Source: Streptomyces roseicoloratus
GTDB lineage: Bacteria; Actinomycetota; Actinomycetes; Streptomycetales; Streptomycetaceae
Reading direction: 5' to 3'
NCBI RefSeq assembly: GCF_004117935.1
Contig: NZ_SDOY01000116.1
Span: forward strand, 62,001 to 126,000
Length of the DNA: 64,000 nt
The position numbers were made by a program, and so were the translations under genes. Below, piece after piece: positions 9,665 through 17,959 of this stretch; position 1 is the first letter of the stretch, and each line of letters begins with the position of its first letter. The notes beneath the pieces were generated by a model. The model was given only the letters and a program-made list of their open reading frames with translations. It was not told the DNA's origin and did no database searches.

Positions 9665-10408
9665 TCAGCGCCCGTAGGTGAACCGGGCCGGGCGGCCCTC
9701 GAGGAAGGCGGCGACGCCCTCAGCCGTGTCGTCGCTGCCCCGGGCCTGCTCCGTCCAGTGCTCCTCCCGGCCGGTGCGGCCGTCGGCGAACTCCTTCGCG
9801 GCGGCCTGGGTGAGCAGCGAGCGGGAGACCAGAGTCCGGGTGAACTCGGCGACCCGCTTGTCCAGTTCGCCCGCCGGGTGCACCTCGTCGACCAGGCCGG
9901 TGCGCAGCGCCCGCTCGGTGTCGACGAACTCGCCGGAGAACAGCAGGTACTTGGCGGCGGAGGGGCCGACGAGGGCGGTGAGCCGGCGGGTGGAGGAGGC
10001 GGGGTAGACGATGCCGAGCTTCGCCGGGGTCACCCCGAAGCGCGCCCCCTCCTCGGCGAACCGCAGATCGCAGGCGGCCGCGAGCTGGCTGCCGCCGCCC
10101 ACGCACCAGCCGCGCACGGCGGCCAGCGTCGGCTTGGGGAAGGCGGCCAGCGCCTCCTCGGCGCGGACGGCGAGGGCCTGCTGCTCGTCACCCGGTTCGC
10201 GCAGCGTCGAGATGTCGGCTCCGGCGCAGAAGGTGTCGCCCGCGCCGGTCAGGACCAGGGCGCGCACCGCCGGGTCGTCGGCCAGCGGGGCCAGCAGCCC
10301 GGGCAGGGAACGCCACATGGCGGCGGTCATGGCGTTGCGCTTGGCGGGGTTGGCGATGACGACGGTCGCGACCTCGTCGGCGACGCTCACGGTCAGCTGC
10401 GGCTCCAT
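9665..10408 (-). CDS. Enoyl-CoA hydratase/isomerase (crotonase) family protein
   Basis: 247 residues, normal for a crotonase. The CoA-binding and oxyanion-hole segments are clear: NPAKRNAMTAAMW near the N-terminus, GDTFCAGADI, and GWCVGGGSQLAAACDLRFA followed by FGVTPAKLGI. Crotonases act on acyl-CoA double bonds in fatty-acid or amino-acid breakdown; the substrate is unknown. The start at 10408 has no good ribosome-binding site, but TAGCAT ends seven bases before the ATG, so a leaderless mRNA is possible. It is convergent with the DJ-1/PfpI gene (15-nt gap) and divergent from the HdeD-like gene. Confidence 0.88.
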   Translation of the reverse strand: MEPQLTVSVADEVATVVIANPAKRNAMTAAMWRSLPGLLAPLADDPAVRALVLTGAGDTFCAGADISTLREPGDEQQALAVRAEEALAAFPKPTLAAVRGWCVGGGSQLAAACDLRFAEEGARFGVTPAKLGIVYPASSTRRLTALVGPSAAKYLLFSGEFVDTERALRTGLVDEVHPAGELDKRVAEFTRTLVSRSLLTQAAAKEFADGRTGREEHWTEQARGSDDTAEGVAAFLEGRPARFTYGR

Positions 10409-10431
10409 GCGCCGGATGCTATCCGGGGAGG

Positions 10432-10443
10432 TCGTACGTACGA
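10432..10443. promoter_or_regulatory. Perfect 12-bp palindrome between divergent genes
   Basis: TCGTACGTACGA is fully self-complementary and sits in the 66-nt gap between the divergent crotonase (start 10408) and HdeD-like (start 10475) genes. Its position suits an operator for either promoter, but no regulator is identified. Confidence 0.35.
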
Positions 10444-10474
10444 TCGGCAAGGGGGGTGCGAGGAGGAGACGCCC

Positions 10475-11131
10475 ATGGCCCGCGAGGACGTGCCCCCGGA
10501 GCATCTGACGGGTGGCGAGCGCACGGCACTGCGCAGCGAGCGACGGAAGCTCCGTCGCGGCTTCGGCCTGCTCACCGCGTTCGGGATCCTGCTGGTCGTC
10601 GGCGGGATCGTCGGACTGATCTACACCGGGCTGGCCACCCTCACGTCGATGCTGCTGTTCGGCTGGCTCCTGCTGATCGGCGGGATCGTCGGTCTGCTGC
10701 ACGCCGTCGCGTCCCGCGGCACCGGCTATTTCTGGCTCGCGGCGGTGGTCGCGGCGCTGAACATCGCGGCCGGCGCGGTCGTCATCCGGCACCCGGAGGG
10801 CTCGGCGGAGGCCCTGACCATGTTCGCGGCCCTGCTCTTCCTCACCGGCGGGCTGTTCCGGCTGGTCGGCAGCGTGGTGGTGCGCGGGCCGCAGTTCGGC
10901 TGGACGCTGCTCCAGGGCGCCTTCGGACTGCTGCTGGGCGTCCTGGTGCTGGTCGACTGGCCCGACAGCAGCCGGTACGTCATCGGGACGTTCTTCTCGC
11001 TGGCGCTGCTCTTCGACGGTCTGGGCCTGATCGCGATGGGAGTCGGAGGACGCAGTATCGTCCATATGGTCACACCAGCGGCCGATCCTCCGAAGACGTC
11101 AGCGGAGGATCAGGAACAGTCGAACAACTGA
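10475..11131 (+). CDS. HdeD/DUF308-family integral membrane protein
   Basis: 218 residues with about six hydrophobic helices arranged as paired short segments (GLLTAFGILLVVGGIVGLIY, LLFGWLLLIGGIVGLLHAV and similar). This matches the HdeD/DUF308 family; E. coli HdeD is linked to acid resistance at high cell density. The N-terminus is charged and cytoplasmic in style (RSERRKLRRGFG) and the C-terminus is a polar tail (KTSAEDQEQSNN). An AGGAGGAG at 10461-10468 gives an excellent start. The physiological role in Streptomyces is not established. Confidence 0.82.
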   Translation: MAREDVPPEHLTGGERTALRSERRKLRRGFGLLTAFGILLVVGGIVGLIYTGLATLTSMLLFGWLLLIGGIVGLLHAVASRGTGYFWLAAVVAALNIAAGAVVIRHPEGSAEALTMFAALLFLTGGLFRLVGSVVVRGPQFGWTLLQGAFGLLLGVLVLVDWPDSSRYVIGTFFSLALLFDGLGLIAMGVGGRSIVHMVTPAADPPKTSAEDQEQSNN

Positions 11132-11153
11132 CTTTGGCATACTCACCCGATCG

Positions 11154-11179
11154 GAAGTCGATCGATAAGTGTCGACTTC
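11154..11179. terminator. 8-bp inverted repeat after the HdeD-like gene
   Basis: GAAGTCGA (11154-11161) and TCGACTTC (11172-11179) form a perfect 8-bp stem with a 10-nt loop, 22 nt after the HdeD-like stop. It could be a weak terminator or an operator for the next gene; neither role is proven. Confidence 0.4.
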
Positions 11180-11261
11180 TGGTCAGTAGCCAGAGGTGCC
11201 CCCAGGGATTCCCAAGACTCGACCCGTGGCGACAATCGAGCACGAGGGCGGGAGCCGGACT

Positions 11262-11789
11262 ATGGAGAGCCGCGGGAGCGTCCCCGCCCGGCCACCGTCC
11301 TACGAAGGGGTCTGGCGGTTCACCGCTCCCGCGGTCGACGTCTCGGTGCCGCAGGCCCGGCACGCCGTCCGCGACCTGCTGGTCCGGCAGAGCGTCCCGG
11401 TCCACGACGACACCGTGCAGGGACTGCTTCTCATCGTTTCCGAGCTGGTCACCAACGCGGTCAAGCACGCCGCGCTGCTCTCCCCGGAAATAGCGGTGGA
11501 AGTGGCCATCGGGGCGGAATGGGTACGGGTGTCCGTCGAGGACAACCACCCCTACCGCCCCAAGGCCCTGGAGGCCGACTGGGGCCAGACCGGAGGCCGC
11601 GGACTTCTCCTCGTCCGGGAGATCGCCCGCGAGTCCGGCGGCGCCTGCGACGTCGAGCACACCGCGGGCGGCGGCAAGATCATCTGGGCGGCGTTGCCCC
11701 TGAACCCGTTCGTACCGGGGCAGGCGCCCGCGGGACCGCCGGAGGCGCCCGGGGTCACCAGCCCCCGGACGGACCCGTCAGCTCCCTGA
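11262..11789 (+). CDS. RsbW-like serine/threonine kinase/ATPase (HATPase_c_2), anti-sigma type
   Basis: 175 residues. The N-box LLLIVSELVTNAVKHA, followed by VRVSVEDNHPYRP and GGRGLLLVREIA, is the GHKL ATP-binding fold of RsbW/SpoIIAB-type proteins, which in Streptomyces act as anti-sigma factors or kinases of anti-anti-sigma proteins. No partner gene is adjacent. The ATG at 11262 has GGGAG eight bases upstream; in-frame GTG codons at 11226 and 11196 would add 12 or 22 residues. Its 3' end overlaps the convergent idi gene by 35 nt. Confidence 0.82.
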   Translation: MESRGSVPARPPSYEGVWRFTAPAVDVSVPQARHAVRDLLVRQSVPVHDDTVQGLLLIVSELVTNAVKHAALLSPEIAVEVAIGAEWVRVSVEDNHPYRPKALEADWGQTGGRGLLLVREIARESGGACDVEHTAGGGKIIWAALPLNPFVPGQAPAGPPEAPGVTSPRTDPSAP

Positions 11790-12363
11790 TCGCCGGCCGC
11801 GCCGCGTCGAGCACCGTCATGAACCAGGCGGAGAACGGCGCGGCGGCGTGCCGCTCGGCGAGCTCGGCCGCGGTCACGAAGGCGGTCTCCCCGACCTCCT
11901 CGGGATCCGGCCGCGGCCCCGTCTGCACCAGACCGACGAACAGGTGGTTGAACTCCTGCTCCACCAGGCCCGACGCCGGGTCCGGGTGGTTGTAGCGGAC
12001 CGTGCCGGCCTCCGCGAGCAGCGAGGGCGACACGCCCAGCTCCTCGAAGGTGCGCCGGGCGGCGGCCGCGAACGGCGCCTCGCCCGGGTAGGGGTGGCCG
12101 CAGCAGGTGTTGGACCACACGCCGGGGGAGTGGTACTTGCCCAGCGCGCGCCGCTGCAGCAGCAGCCGTCCCGTCTCGTCGAAGAGGAAGACCGAGAAGG
12201 CCCGGTGCAGCTGCCCCGGCGCCTGGTGCGCGGCGAGCTTCTCCGCCGTGCCGATCGTGACGCCGTCCTCGTCGACCAGTTCGAGCATGATCGGCGCCTC
12301 GGCCTCGGTCGGCCGCACGCCGTTCGACGAGCTGTGAGCCACGGTGGCTGATGTGGTCGGCAT
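11755..12363 (-). CDS. idi: Isopentenyl-diphosphate delta-isomerase, type 1
   Basis: 202 residues with the Nudix-like fold of type 1 IPP isomerase. The catalytic Cys lies in WSNTCCGHPYPGE and the Glu in the WSNTC-distal EFNHLFVG/YNHPDP region; RRTFEELG is the Nudix-type helix. The enzyme interconverts IPP and DMAPP and so feeds prenyl-chain synthesis, including the hopanoid genes 11 kb away. GAAGGA six bases before the ATG at 12363 fixes the start. Overlaps the convergent ATPase gene by 35 nt. Confidence 0.93.
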   Translation of the reverse strand: MPTTSATVAHSSSNGVRPTEAEAPIMLELVDEDGVTIGTAEKLAAHQAPGQLHRAFSVFLFDETGRLLLQRRALGKYHSPGVWSNTCCGHPYPGEAPFAAAARRTFEELGVSPSLLAEAGTVRYNHPDPASGLVEQEFNHLFVGLVQTGPRPDPEEVGETAFVTAAELAERHAAAPFSAWFMTVLDAARPAIRELTGPSGGW

Positions 12364-12452
12364 ACCCATCCTTCGCATCGGTCCTCGCCCCCCGGGGGGC
12401 ACCTCAGTCTGCCGTACAAAACCGGCTTGTCCGTACTTCGGCGGCCGGACAT

Positions 12453-12499
12453 GGCCGCTCCCACCGCCCCGGAGTACACCGGGAGCGGCGGGAGCGGCC
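12453..12499 (-). terminator. Hairpin terminator after the methyltransferase-acetyltransferase gene
   Basis: GGCCGCTCCC (12453-12462) pairs with GGGAGCGGCC (12490-12499) and an inner CCCGG/CCGGG stem, immediately downstream of the stop at 12506 on the minus strand. It separates that transcript from idi. Confidence 0.65.
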
Positions 12500-12505
12500 G
12501 GCGCG

Positions 12506-13804
12506 TCAGACCCCGAAAGCCGCCGGATACGAGATCGTGCCCCTGGTCACAGGGCCGGAACCGTCCAGAAGGAGCGCCATCATGGCGTCGTCCGGAACCT
12601 CGAAGGCTGGCTTGATCCCATACGCGGACGCCCGTACGAATCCGAACCGCGGGTAGTACTCCGGATGGCCGAGCACCAGCACGAGCCGCTCCCCGCGCAG
12701 CCGCGCCGCGTCGAGCACCGCCCGTACGACGGCCTGCCCGGCTCCGGTCCGTTGGTATGCAGGCGCCACCGCGACCGGCGCCAGGGCCGCCGCCGGGGCG
12801 CCGTCCACATGGCACCGGGTGATCAGCGCGTACGCGGCGACCGTCCCGTCCGGGGCCTCCGCGACGTACGAGAGGCCCGGCAGCCAGGCGTTCGGGTCCG
12901 CGCGCAGCGCGTCGACGAGTGCGGACTCGCCGGGCGTGGGGAACGCCGCCGCGTTGATCTCCCGTACGCGCGGCACGTCGTCGGCGGTCTCCTCGCGGAC
13001 CGTCCAGCGGGGGTCGGCCGGGCGCAGCACGAAGCCGGTGTAGCCGTAGTCGGCGCTGTGCTCGCGGCGCAGGGCGATCTCGGCGCGGGCCGCGGCCACC
13101 GCCTCGGCCATGCCGGGCACGGTGGTGTCCGCCGCGTCGGCGTGCCGGGCGAGCGGGCCGTAGTACTCGTCCCAGTCGCCCTCGGGCTGCGGGACGGTGC
13201 CGAGGACGTGGTAGCCGGCCCCGACCGCCGCCGCCGCGTTGTCGGAGACCGTACGGAGCGGATAGGCGTCCGCCCAGAAGGCGCGGGCCTCCGGGCCCGG
13301 CTCCTCGGTGGTCCAGACGCACTCGGTGAGCACCAGGGTGCCGCCGGGCGCGAGGAGCCGGCGCCACTCGGCGAGCGCCCGGTCGAAACCGAGGACGAAG
13401 ACCGAGCTCTCGGCCCACACCAGGTCGAAGGAGGCGTCGGGCAGCTCCCCGAGTGCACCCATGTCGGCGCGCAGCGTGCGGACGCGGTCGGTGAGCCCCC
13501 GGTCGGCGGCCGCGGACCGCAGCCCGGCCAGGAACGGCTCGTGCAGGTCGACCGCCGTCACGTCGGCGCCGGCCTCGGCGGCGAGCAGCAGCGCGGAGCG
13601 GCCGGGACCGCAGCCCAGGTCGAGCACGCGCGGCCGCTCGGGCAGCGGGCCCGCGAGGGCGAGCAGCCGGCGGGTGGTGGCGTCGGAGCCGGGGCCCTGC
13701 CGCGGCAGACCGTGGTGCAGGGCGAAGAAGGCGTCGCGAAGCGCGTTCATGGTGTCGGTGGTGGTGTCAGCGGTGATGTCGCTGGTGATGCCGTTGTCGG
13801 ACAA
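12506..13804 (-). CDS. Fusion: SAM-dependent methyltransferase + GNAT N-acetyltransferase
   Basis: 432 residues in two enzymatic halves. Residues about 1-250 are a class I methyltransferase: motif I RVLDLGCGPGRSALLLAAE, acidic residue in VTAVDLHE, and LAPGGTLVLTE. Residues about 268-432 are a GNAT acetyltransferase: WTVREETADDVPRVREIN, the acetyl-CoA loop VAPAYQRTGAGQAVV, and VLGHPEYYPRFGFVRAS. Each half is full length, so this is a true fusion, not a frameshift. Substrates are unknown. The start appears to be TTG at 13804 with AAGGG upstream; the in-frame ATG at 13750 lacks a ribosome site and would remove 18 residues. A short ORF lies upstream. Confidence 0.85.
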   Translation of the reverse strand: MSDNGITSDITADTTTDTMNALRDAFFALHHGLPRQGPGSDATTRRLLALAGPLPERPRVLDLGCGPGRSALLLAAEAGADVTAVDLHEPFLAGLRSAAADRGLTDRVRTLRADMGALGELPDASFDLVWAESSVFVLGFDRALAEWRRLLAPGGTLVLTECVWTTEEPGPEARAFWADAYPLRTVSDNAAAAVGAGYHVLGTVPQPEGDWDEYYGPLARHADAADTTVPGMAEAVAAARAEIALRREHSADYGYTGFVLRPADPRWTVREETADDVPRVREINAAAFPTPGESALVDALRADPNAWLPGLSYVAEAPDGTVAAYALITRCHVDGAPAAALAPVAVAPAYQRTGAGQAVVRAVLDAARLRGERLVLVLGHPEYYPRFGFVRASAYGIKPAFEVPDDAMMALLLDGSGPVTRGTISYPAAFGV

Positions 13805-13874
13805 CGTGGAAACCCTTGGGTGAAGGGGTCCCGGCCGACGTCATGACGTACCGGTGGAAGAACCGGGGATCAGA

Positions 13875-13946
13875 TCAGCCGGAGACCCGGAAGCTGAGGC
13901 TGGACCGGGCGGCGCCGCTGCGGGCGGCCTCCATCGCGACGGTCAT
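13875..13946 (-). CDS. Short upstream ORF, 23 aa (putative)
   Basis: ATG at 13946 to TGA at 13875 encodes 23 residues beginning MTVAMEAARS and ending SFRVSG. GAGGAG nine bases upstream (with GGAGGTGG further back) is one of the best ribosome sites in the area. It lies on the same strand and 70 nt upstream of the methyltransferase-acetyltransferase start. It may be a leader peptide or a small protein; it resembles nothing I recognise. Confidence 0.35.
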   Translation of the reverse strand: MTVAMEAARSGAARSSLSFRVSG

Positions 13947-14059
13947 CAACCTCAGCTCCTCTCCACCTCCGGGGCCGGCCACGGGGCCGGCACGTCGTCC
14001 CTACGAGGCTAGCAGGACCCGGCGGGGCCCGGCCCCGGCCCGGATCCGACGGGGACGGC

Positions 14060-15001
14060 CTACAGGCAGAGTTTGGCCTCGTGCTCCGCGTGGCCGGCCG
14101 GCTCCAGCTGGAAGGTGCAGTGCTCGACGTCGAAGTGCGAGCCGAGGCAGCCCTGGAGGTCGTGCAGCATCTTCTCGTGCCCGACGGTGTCCAGCACGTC
14201 CGGCTCGACGACCACGTGCGCGGAGAGCACCGGCATGCCCGAGGTGATCGTCCAGGCGTGCAGGTCGTGGACGTCCTCGACGCCGGGCAGGGCCAGTATG
14301 TGGGCCCGTACGTCCGCCATGTCCACGCCCTTGGGCGCGGACTCCAGGAGCACGTCCAGGGTCTCCCGCAGCAGCTTCACCGTGCGCGGCACGATCATCA
14401 GGCCGATCAGGATGGAGGCGATCGGGTCCGCGTACTGCCAGCCGGTGGCCAGGATGATGCCCGCGGAGACGATCACGGTCACCGAGCCGAGCGCGTCGGC
14501 GAGCACCTCCAGATAGGCGCCGCGCACGTTCAGGCTCTCCTTCTGGCCGCGCATCAGCAGCGTCAGGGAGATCACGTTGGCGACCAGACCGATCACGGCG
14601 AACGCGATGGCGAGCCCGCCCCGGGTCTCGGCCGGCTCGAGGAACCGCTGGACCGCCTCGTAGAGCACGTAGCCGCCGACGCCGAGCAGCAGCAGACAGT
14701 TGGCGAGCGCGGCGAGGATCTCGGCCCGCGCGTAGCCGAAGGTGCGGTTGCCCGTGGGCGGGCGGTTGGCGAAGTGGATCGCGAGCAGGGCCATCGCGAG
14801 GCCCACGGCGTCCGTCGCCATGTGGGCCGCGTCCGCGATCAGGGCCAGCGAGTCCGCCGCGATGCCGCCGACGATCTCGACCACCATCACGGAGAGCGTG
14901 ATCCCGAGCGCGATGCGCAGTCGGTTCCTGTAGGCCTGGGCCGCGGTACCGCTCGGCGGCGGTCCGCCGTGGCTGTGCCCGTGGTCGTGTCCAGCCCCCA
15001 T
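14060..15001 (-). CDS. Cation diffusion facilitator (Zn/Cd/Co efflux), CzcD/ZitB type
   Basis: 313 residues. The His-rich N-terminus (GAGHDHGHSH) is followed by six hydrophobic helices and a cytoplasmic C-terminal domain (SAPKGVDMADVRAHI, VEDVHDLHAWTITSG) typical of CDF exporters. The TM2 metal site is HMATD; the TM5 site reads EVLAD rather than HxxxD, as in many actinobacterial members. The protein exports divalent metal in exchange for protons. GGGAGG six bases upstream fixes the ATG at 15001. It is divergent from the polymer operon at 15402. Confidence 0.92.
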   Translation of the reverse strand: MGAGHDHGHSHGGPPPSGTAAQAYRNRLRIALGITLSVMVVEIVGGIAADSLALIADAAHMATDAVGLAMALLAIHFANRPPTGNRTFGYARAEILAALANCLLLLGVGGYVLYEAVQRFLEPAETRGGLAIAFAVIGLVANVISLTLLMRGQKESLNVRGAYLEVLADALGSVTVIVSAGIILATGWQYADPIASILIGLMIVPRTVKLLRETLDVLLESAPKGVDMADVRAHILALPGVEDVHDLHAWTITSGMPVLSAHVVVEPDVLDTVGHEKMLHDLQGCLGSHFDVEHCTFQLEPAGHAEHEAKLCL

Positions 15002-15401
15002 GCAAGGCCTCCCGGTCGTGTCGTCTCCGTGCCCCGAGCAGCCAGTCAACTACGGGTGGGGGGTATGTGCAACACGGTACTGAACACCGTTGTCATATGC
15101 TCTGACCTGCGATGATGCCCAAGGCGCCGGATCTTGCCCGCACGCGGTTTGTGGGGCGGGCCGCCGATCGCCCATGATGATCTCCGCACGGCGCGGCAGG
15201 GGCACGGCACGGCGCATCCGCACGCACGCGGGTGGGCCCGGGGGAGGTCCGCACCGGCCAACCTCGATGAACTCGCGCTTCCGTTCATCCGATAGCCTCA
15301 GCCGACGTGCCGCCGCCCGGTTCCGGGCCGCACACAACGCGCCCGGGGCCGTGCCATGGGCCGCACAGGCCCGTCCGCCAGCTCCAAGGAGTGAGTTCGC
15401 C
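15002..15401. other. 400-nt divergent intergenic region
   Basis: No convincing gene here. It must hold promoters for the CDF gene and for the polymer operon. ACGGT (15077 region) and ACCGT flank ACTGAAC, a weak inverted repeat close to the CDF start that could be a metal-sensor site. CGATAGCCT near 15290-15298 contains a TANNNT -10 candidate for the operon. AAGGAG at 15386-15391 is the operon's ribosome site. All promoter assignments are tentative. Confidence 0.35.
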
Positions 15402-17213
15402 CTGTCGACCGCCATCCTCACCGGTCCGCCGGTACCCGGATCGTCGCTCGACGCCGATCTGCGGTCCCTCGGCTTCGACGTCGAGGTCGCCACCGGCCCC
15501 CGCGAGACGGGCGCCCTGCTCGCCGCCGTACCCGCCGGACAGCGCGTCGCCCTCGTGGACCCCCGCTTCGTCGGCCACGTCCACTCCCTGCGGCTCGCGC
15601 TCACCGACCCCCGCTTCCCGGCCGCCGCGGCCCCCGGCGCCCTCACCGCGCAGCCCGAGGCCCGCGCGGCCCTCACCCGCGCGCTCGGCGCGGCCGGAAC
15701 CGCCGAGACGCCCGCGCCCGGCGGCCAGGCCACGGACACCGTCGTGGACAACCTCCCCGACACCCTCGCCGCCGCGCTCGACGCCGACGGCGTCGCCGTC
15801 CACCGGCCGCAGCTCGGCACCCTGGTCGCCGCCGTCCCCGACGGCCCCGAGGCCCGCCATCAGGCGCGTACCGCCGTCGAGGCCGTCGACGACGAGGCCG
15901 TCCGCCTGAAGTCGGCGGTCAAGGCCCACGACGGCTTCTTCACCACCTTCTTCATCAGCCCGTACTCGCGCTACATCGCCCGCTGGTGCGCGCGCCGCGG
16001 ACTCACGCCCAACCAGGTCACCACCGCTTCGCTGCTCACCGCGCTGCTCGCGGCCGGCTGCGCCGCCACCGGCGACCGCGCCGGGTACGTCGCCGCGGGC
16101 GTGCTGCTCCTGGTCTCCTTCGTCCTCGACTGCACCGACGGGCAGCTGGCCCGCTACTCGCTGCAGTACTCGACGATGGGCGCCTGGCTCGACGCCACCT
16201 TCGACCGGGCCAAGGAGTACGCCTTCTACGCCGGGCTCGCGCTCGGCGCGGCCCGGAACGGCGACGACGTCTGGGCCCTGGCACTCGGCGCCATGGTGCT
16301 GATGACCTGCCGGCACGTCGTGGACTTCTCCTTCAACGAGGCCAACGCCGGCAGCGGAACCGCCACCGCCCTGTCCAACCGGCTCGACAGCGTCGGCTGG
16401 ACCGTCTGGGCCCGGCGCATGATCATCCTGCCGATCGGCGAGCGCTGGGCCATGATCGCCGTCCTCACCGCCGCCACCAACCCCCGGATCGTCTTCTGGG
16501 CGCTGATCGTCGGCTGCGCCTTCGGCGCCTGCTACACCACCGCGGGGCGCGTGCTGCGCTCGCTCACCCGCCGGGCGGCACGCACCGAGCGCGCCTGCCG
16601 GGCCCTGGCGGACCTCGCCGACTCGGGCCCGCTCGCCGAGCTCCAGGCCCGGCTCCTGCACGGACGCGCCGGCGCCGTCGGCCCCCTGTTCACCGCCGCG
16701 CTCGGCGCCGCAGTGATGATCGGCGGCGCGCTCTACCTGCCGTTCGGCGACCCCCGGCTGATCGCGGTCGCCGTGATCTACGCGATGACCGCCGGCCTCG
16801 CCGGCGCCCGCCCGCTCAAGGGCGCCCTCGACTGGCTCGTCCCGCCCCTCTTCCGCGCCGCCGAGTACGTCACCGTCCTCGTCCTCGCCGCCAAGTCCGA
16901 CTCCCCGCAGGCCCTGCCCGCCGCATTCGGGCTGGTCGCGGCCGTCGCCTACCATCACTACGACACGGTGTACCGCATCCGCGGCGGCACCGGCGCGCCG
17001 CCCGCCTGGCTGGTGCGCACCATCGGCGGCCACGAGGGGCGCACGCTCGTGGTGGCCGTACTCGCCGCCCTGTCGGCGAACCGCGGCAACGACTTCGCCT
17101 CGGCCCTCACCGCGCTCGCGGTCGCCGTGGGCCTCGTGGTGCTCGTGGAGTCCATCCGCTTCTGGGTCTCCTCCGGAGCACCCGCCGTACACGACGAAGG
17201 AGAGACAGCATGA
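15402..17213 (+). CDS. DUF5941/CDP-alcohol phosphatidyltransferase family membrane protein
   Basis: 603 residues. An N-terminal soluble part (STAILTGPPVPGSSLDADLR, residues 1 to about 160) resembles a degenerate nucleotidyltransferase. Then a CDP-alcohol phosphotransferase domain carries the full motif DG-x2-AR-x8-G-x3-D-x3-D (DGQLARYSLQYSTMGAWLD, then ATFD). The C-terminal DUF5941 region has several more membrane helices. Such enzymes move a phospho-alcohol from CDP-alcohol to an acceptor in the membrane. The start appears to be CTG at 15402: AAGGAG lies ten bases upstream, no ATG/GTG/TTG is in frame between them, and homology begins at STAIL. The stop overlaps the next start (ATGA). Confidence 0.85.
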   Translation: MSTAILTGPPVPGSSLDADLRSLGFDVEVATGPRETGALLAAVPAGQRVALVDPRFVGHVHSLRLALTDPRFPAAAAPGALTAQPEARAALTRALGAAGTAETPAPGGQATDTVVDNLPDTLAAALDADGVAVHRPQLGTLVAAVPDGPEARHQARTAVEAVDDEAVRLKSAVKAHDGFFTTFFISPYSRYIARWCARRGLTPNQVTTASLLTALLAAGCAATGDRAGYVAAGVLLLVSFVLDCTDGQLARYSLQYSTMGAWLDATFDRAKEYAFYAGLALGAARNGDDVWALALGAMVLMTCRHVVDFSFNEANAGSGTATALSNRLDSVGWTVWARRMIILPIGERWAMIAVLTAATNPRIVFWALIVGCAFGACYTTAGRVLRSLTRRAARTERACRALADLADSGPLAELQARLLHGRAGAVGPLFTAALGAAVMIGGALYLPFGDPRLIAVAVIYAMTAGLAGARPLKGALDWLVPPLFRAAEYVTVLVLAAKSDSPQALPAAFGLVAAVAYHHYDTVYRIRGGTGAPPAWLVRTIGGHEGRTLVVAVLAALSANRGNDFASALTALAVAVGLVVLVESIRFWVSSGAPAVHDEGETA

Positions 17214-17959
17214 TTGGCCTCGTACTGGCAGCCGGTGCCGGACGGCGTCTGCGCCCCTACACCGACACGCTTCCGAAGGCCCTCGTGCCCGTGGACCCGG
17301 CGGGTGACGGTTCCCTCACCGTGCTCGACCTCACGCTGAAGAACTTCGCCGAGGTCGGCCTCACCGAGGCCGCGATCGTCGTCGGCTACCGCAAGGAGGC
17401 CGTGTACGCGCGCAAGGAGCAGCTGGAGGCGAAGTACGGCCTGAAGCTGACCCTCATCGACAACGACAAGGCCGAGGAGTGGAACAACGCCTACTCCCTG
17501 TGGTGCGCGCGTGAGGTCCTCGAGCGCGGTGTGATCCTCGCCAACGGCGACACCGTCCACCCGGTCTCCGTCGAGAAGACCCTGCTCGCCGCCCGCGGCG
17601 ACGGCCGGAAGATCATCCTCGCCCTCGACACGGTGAAGAGCCTCGCCGACGAGGAGATGAAGGTCGTCACCGCCGAGGGCAAGGGCGTGCGGAAGATCAC
17701 CAAGCTGATGGACCCGGCCGACGCGACCGGCGAGTACATCGGCGTCACCCTCATCGAGGCCGAAGCCGCCGCGGAGCTCGCCGACGCCCTGAAGGCCACC
17801 TTCGAGCGCGACCCCGACCTCTACTACGAGGACGGCTACCAGGAGCTCGTCAACCGCGGCTTCACCGTCGACGTGGCGCCCATCGGCGACGTCAAGTGGG
17901 TGGAGATCGACAACCACGACGACCTGGCGAAGGGCCGTGACATCGCGTGCCAGTACTGA
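17210..17959 (+). CDS. Sugar-/alcohol-phosphate nucleotidyltransferase (NTP_transferase)
   Basis: 249 residues. LVLAAGAGRRLRPYTDTLPK is the nucleotide-binding signature of the NTP_transferase family, with LANGDTV as the metal-binding loop and KWVEIDNHDDLAKG near the end, as in phosphocholine- and related cytidylyltransferases. It probably makes the CDP- or NDP-activated alcohol used by the two phosphotransferases in this operon. ATGA overlap with the gene before; 13-nt overlap with the gene after. The nucleotide and alcohol are inferred from context. Confidence 0.85.
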   Translation: MIGLVLAAGAGRRLRPYTDTLPKALVPVDPAGDGSLTVLDLTLKNFAEVGLTEAAIVVGYRKEAVYARKEQLEAKYGLKLTLIDNDKAEEWNNAYSLWCAREVLERGVILANGDTVHPVSVEKTLLAARGDGRKIILALDTVKSLADEEMKVVTAEGKGVRKITKLMDPADATGEYIGVTLIEAEAAAELADALKATFERDPDLYYEDGYQELVNRGFTVDVAPIGDVKWVEIDNHDDLAKGRDIACQY

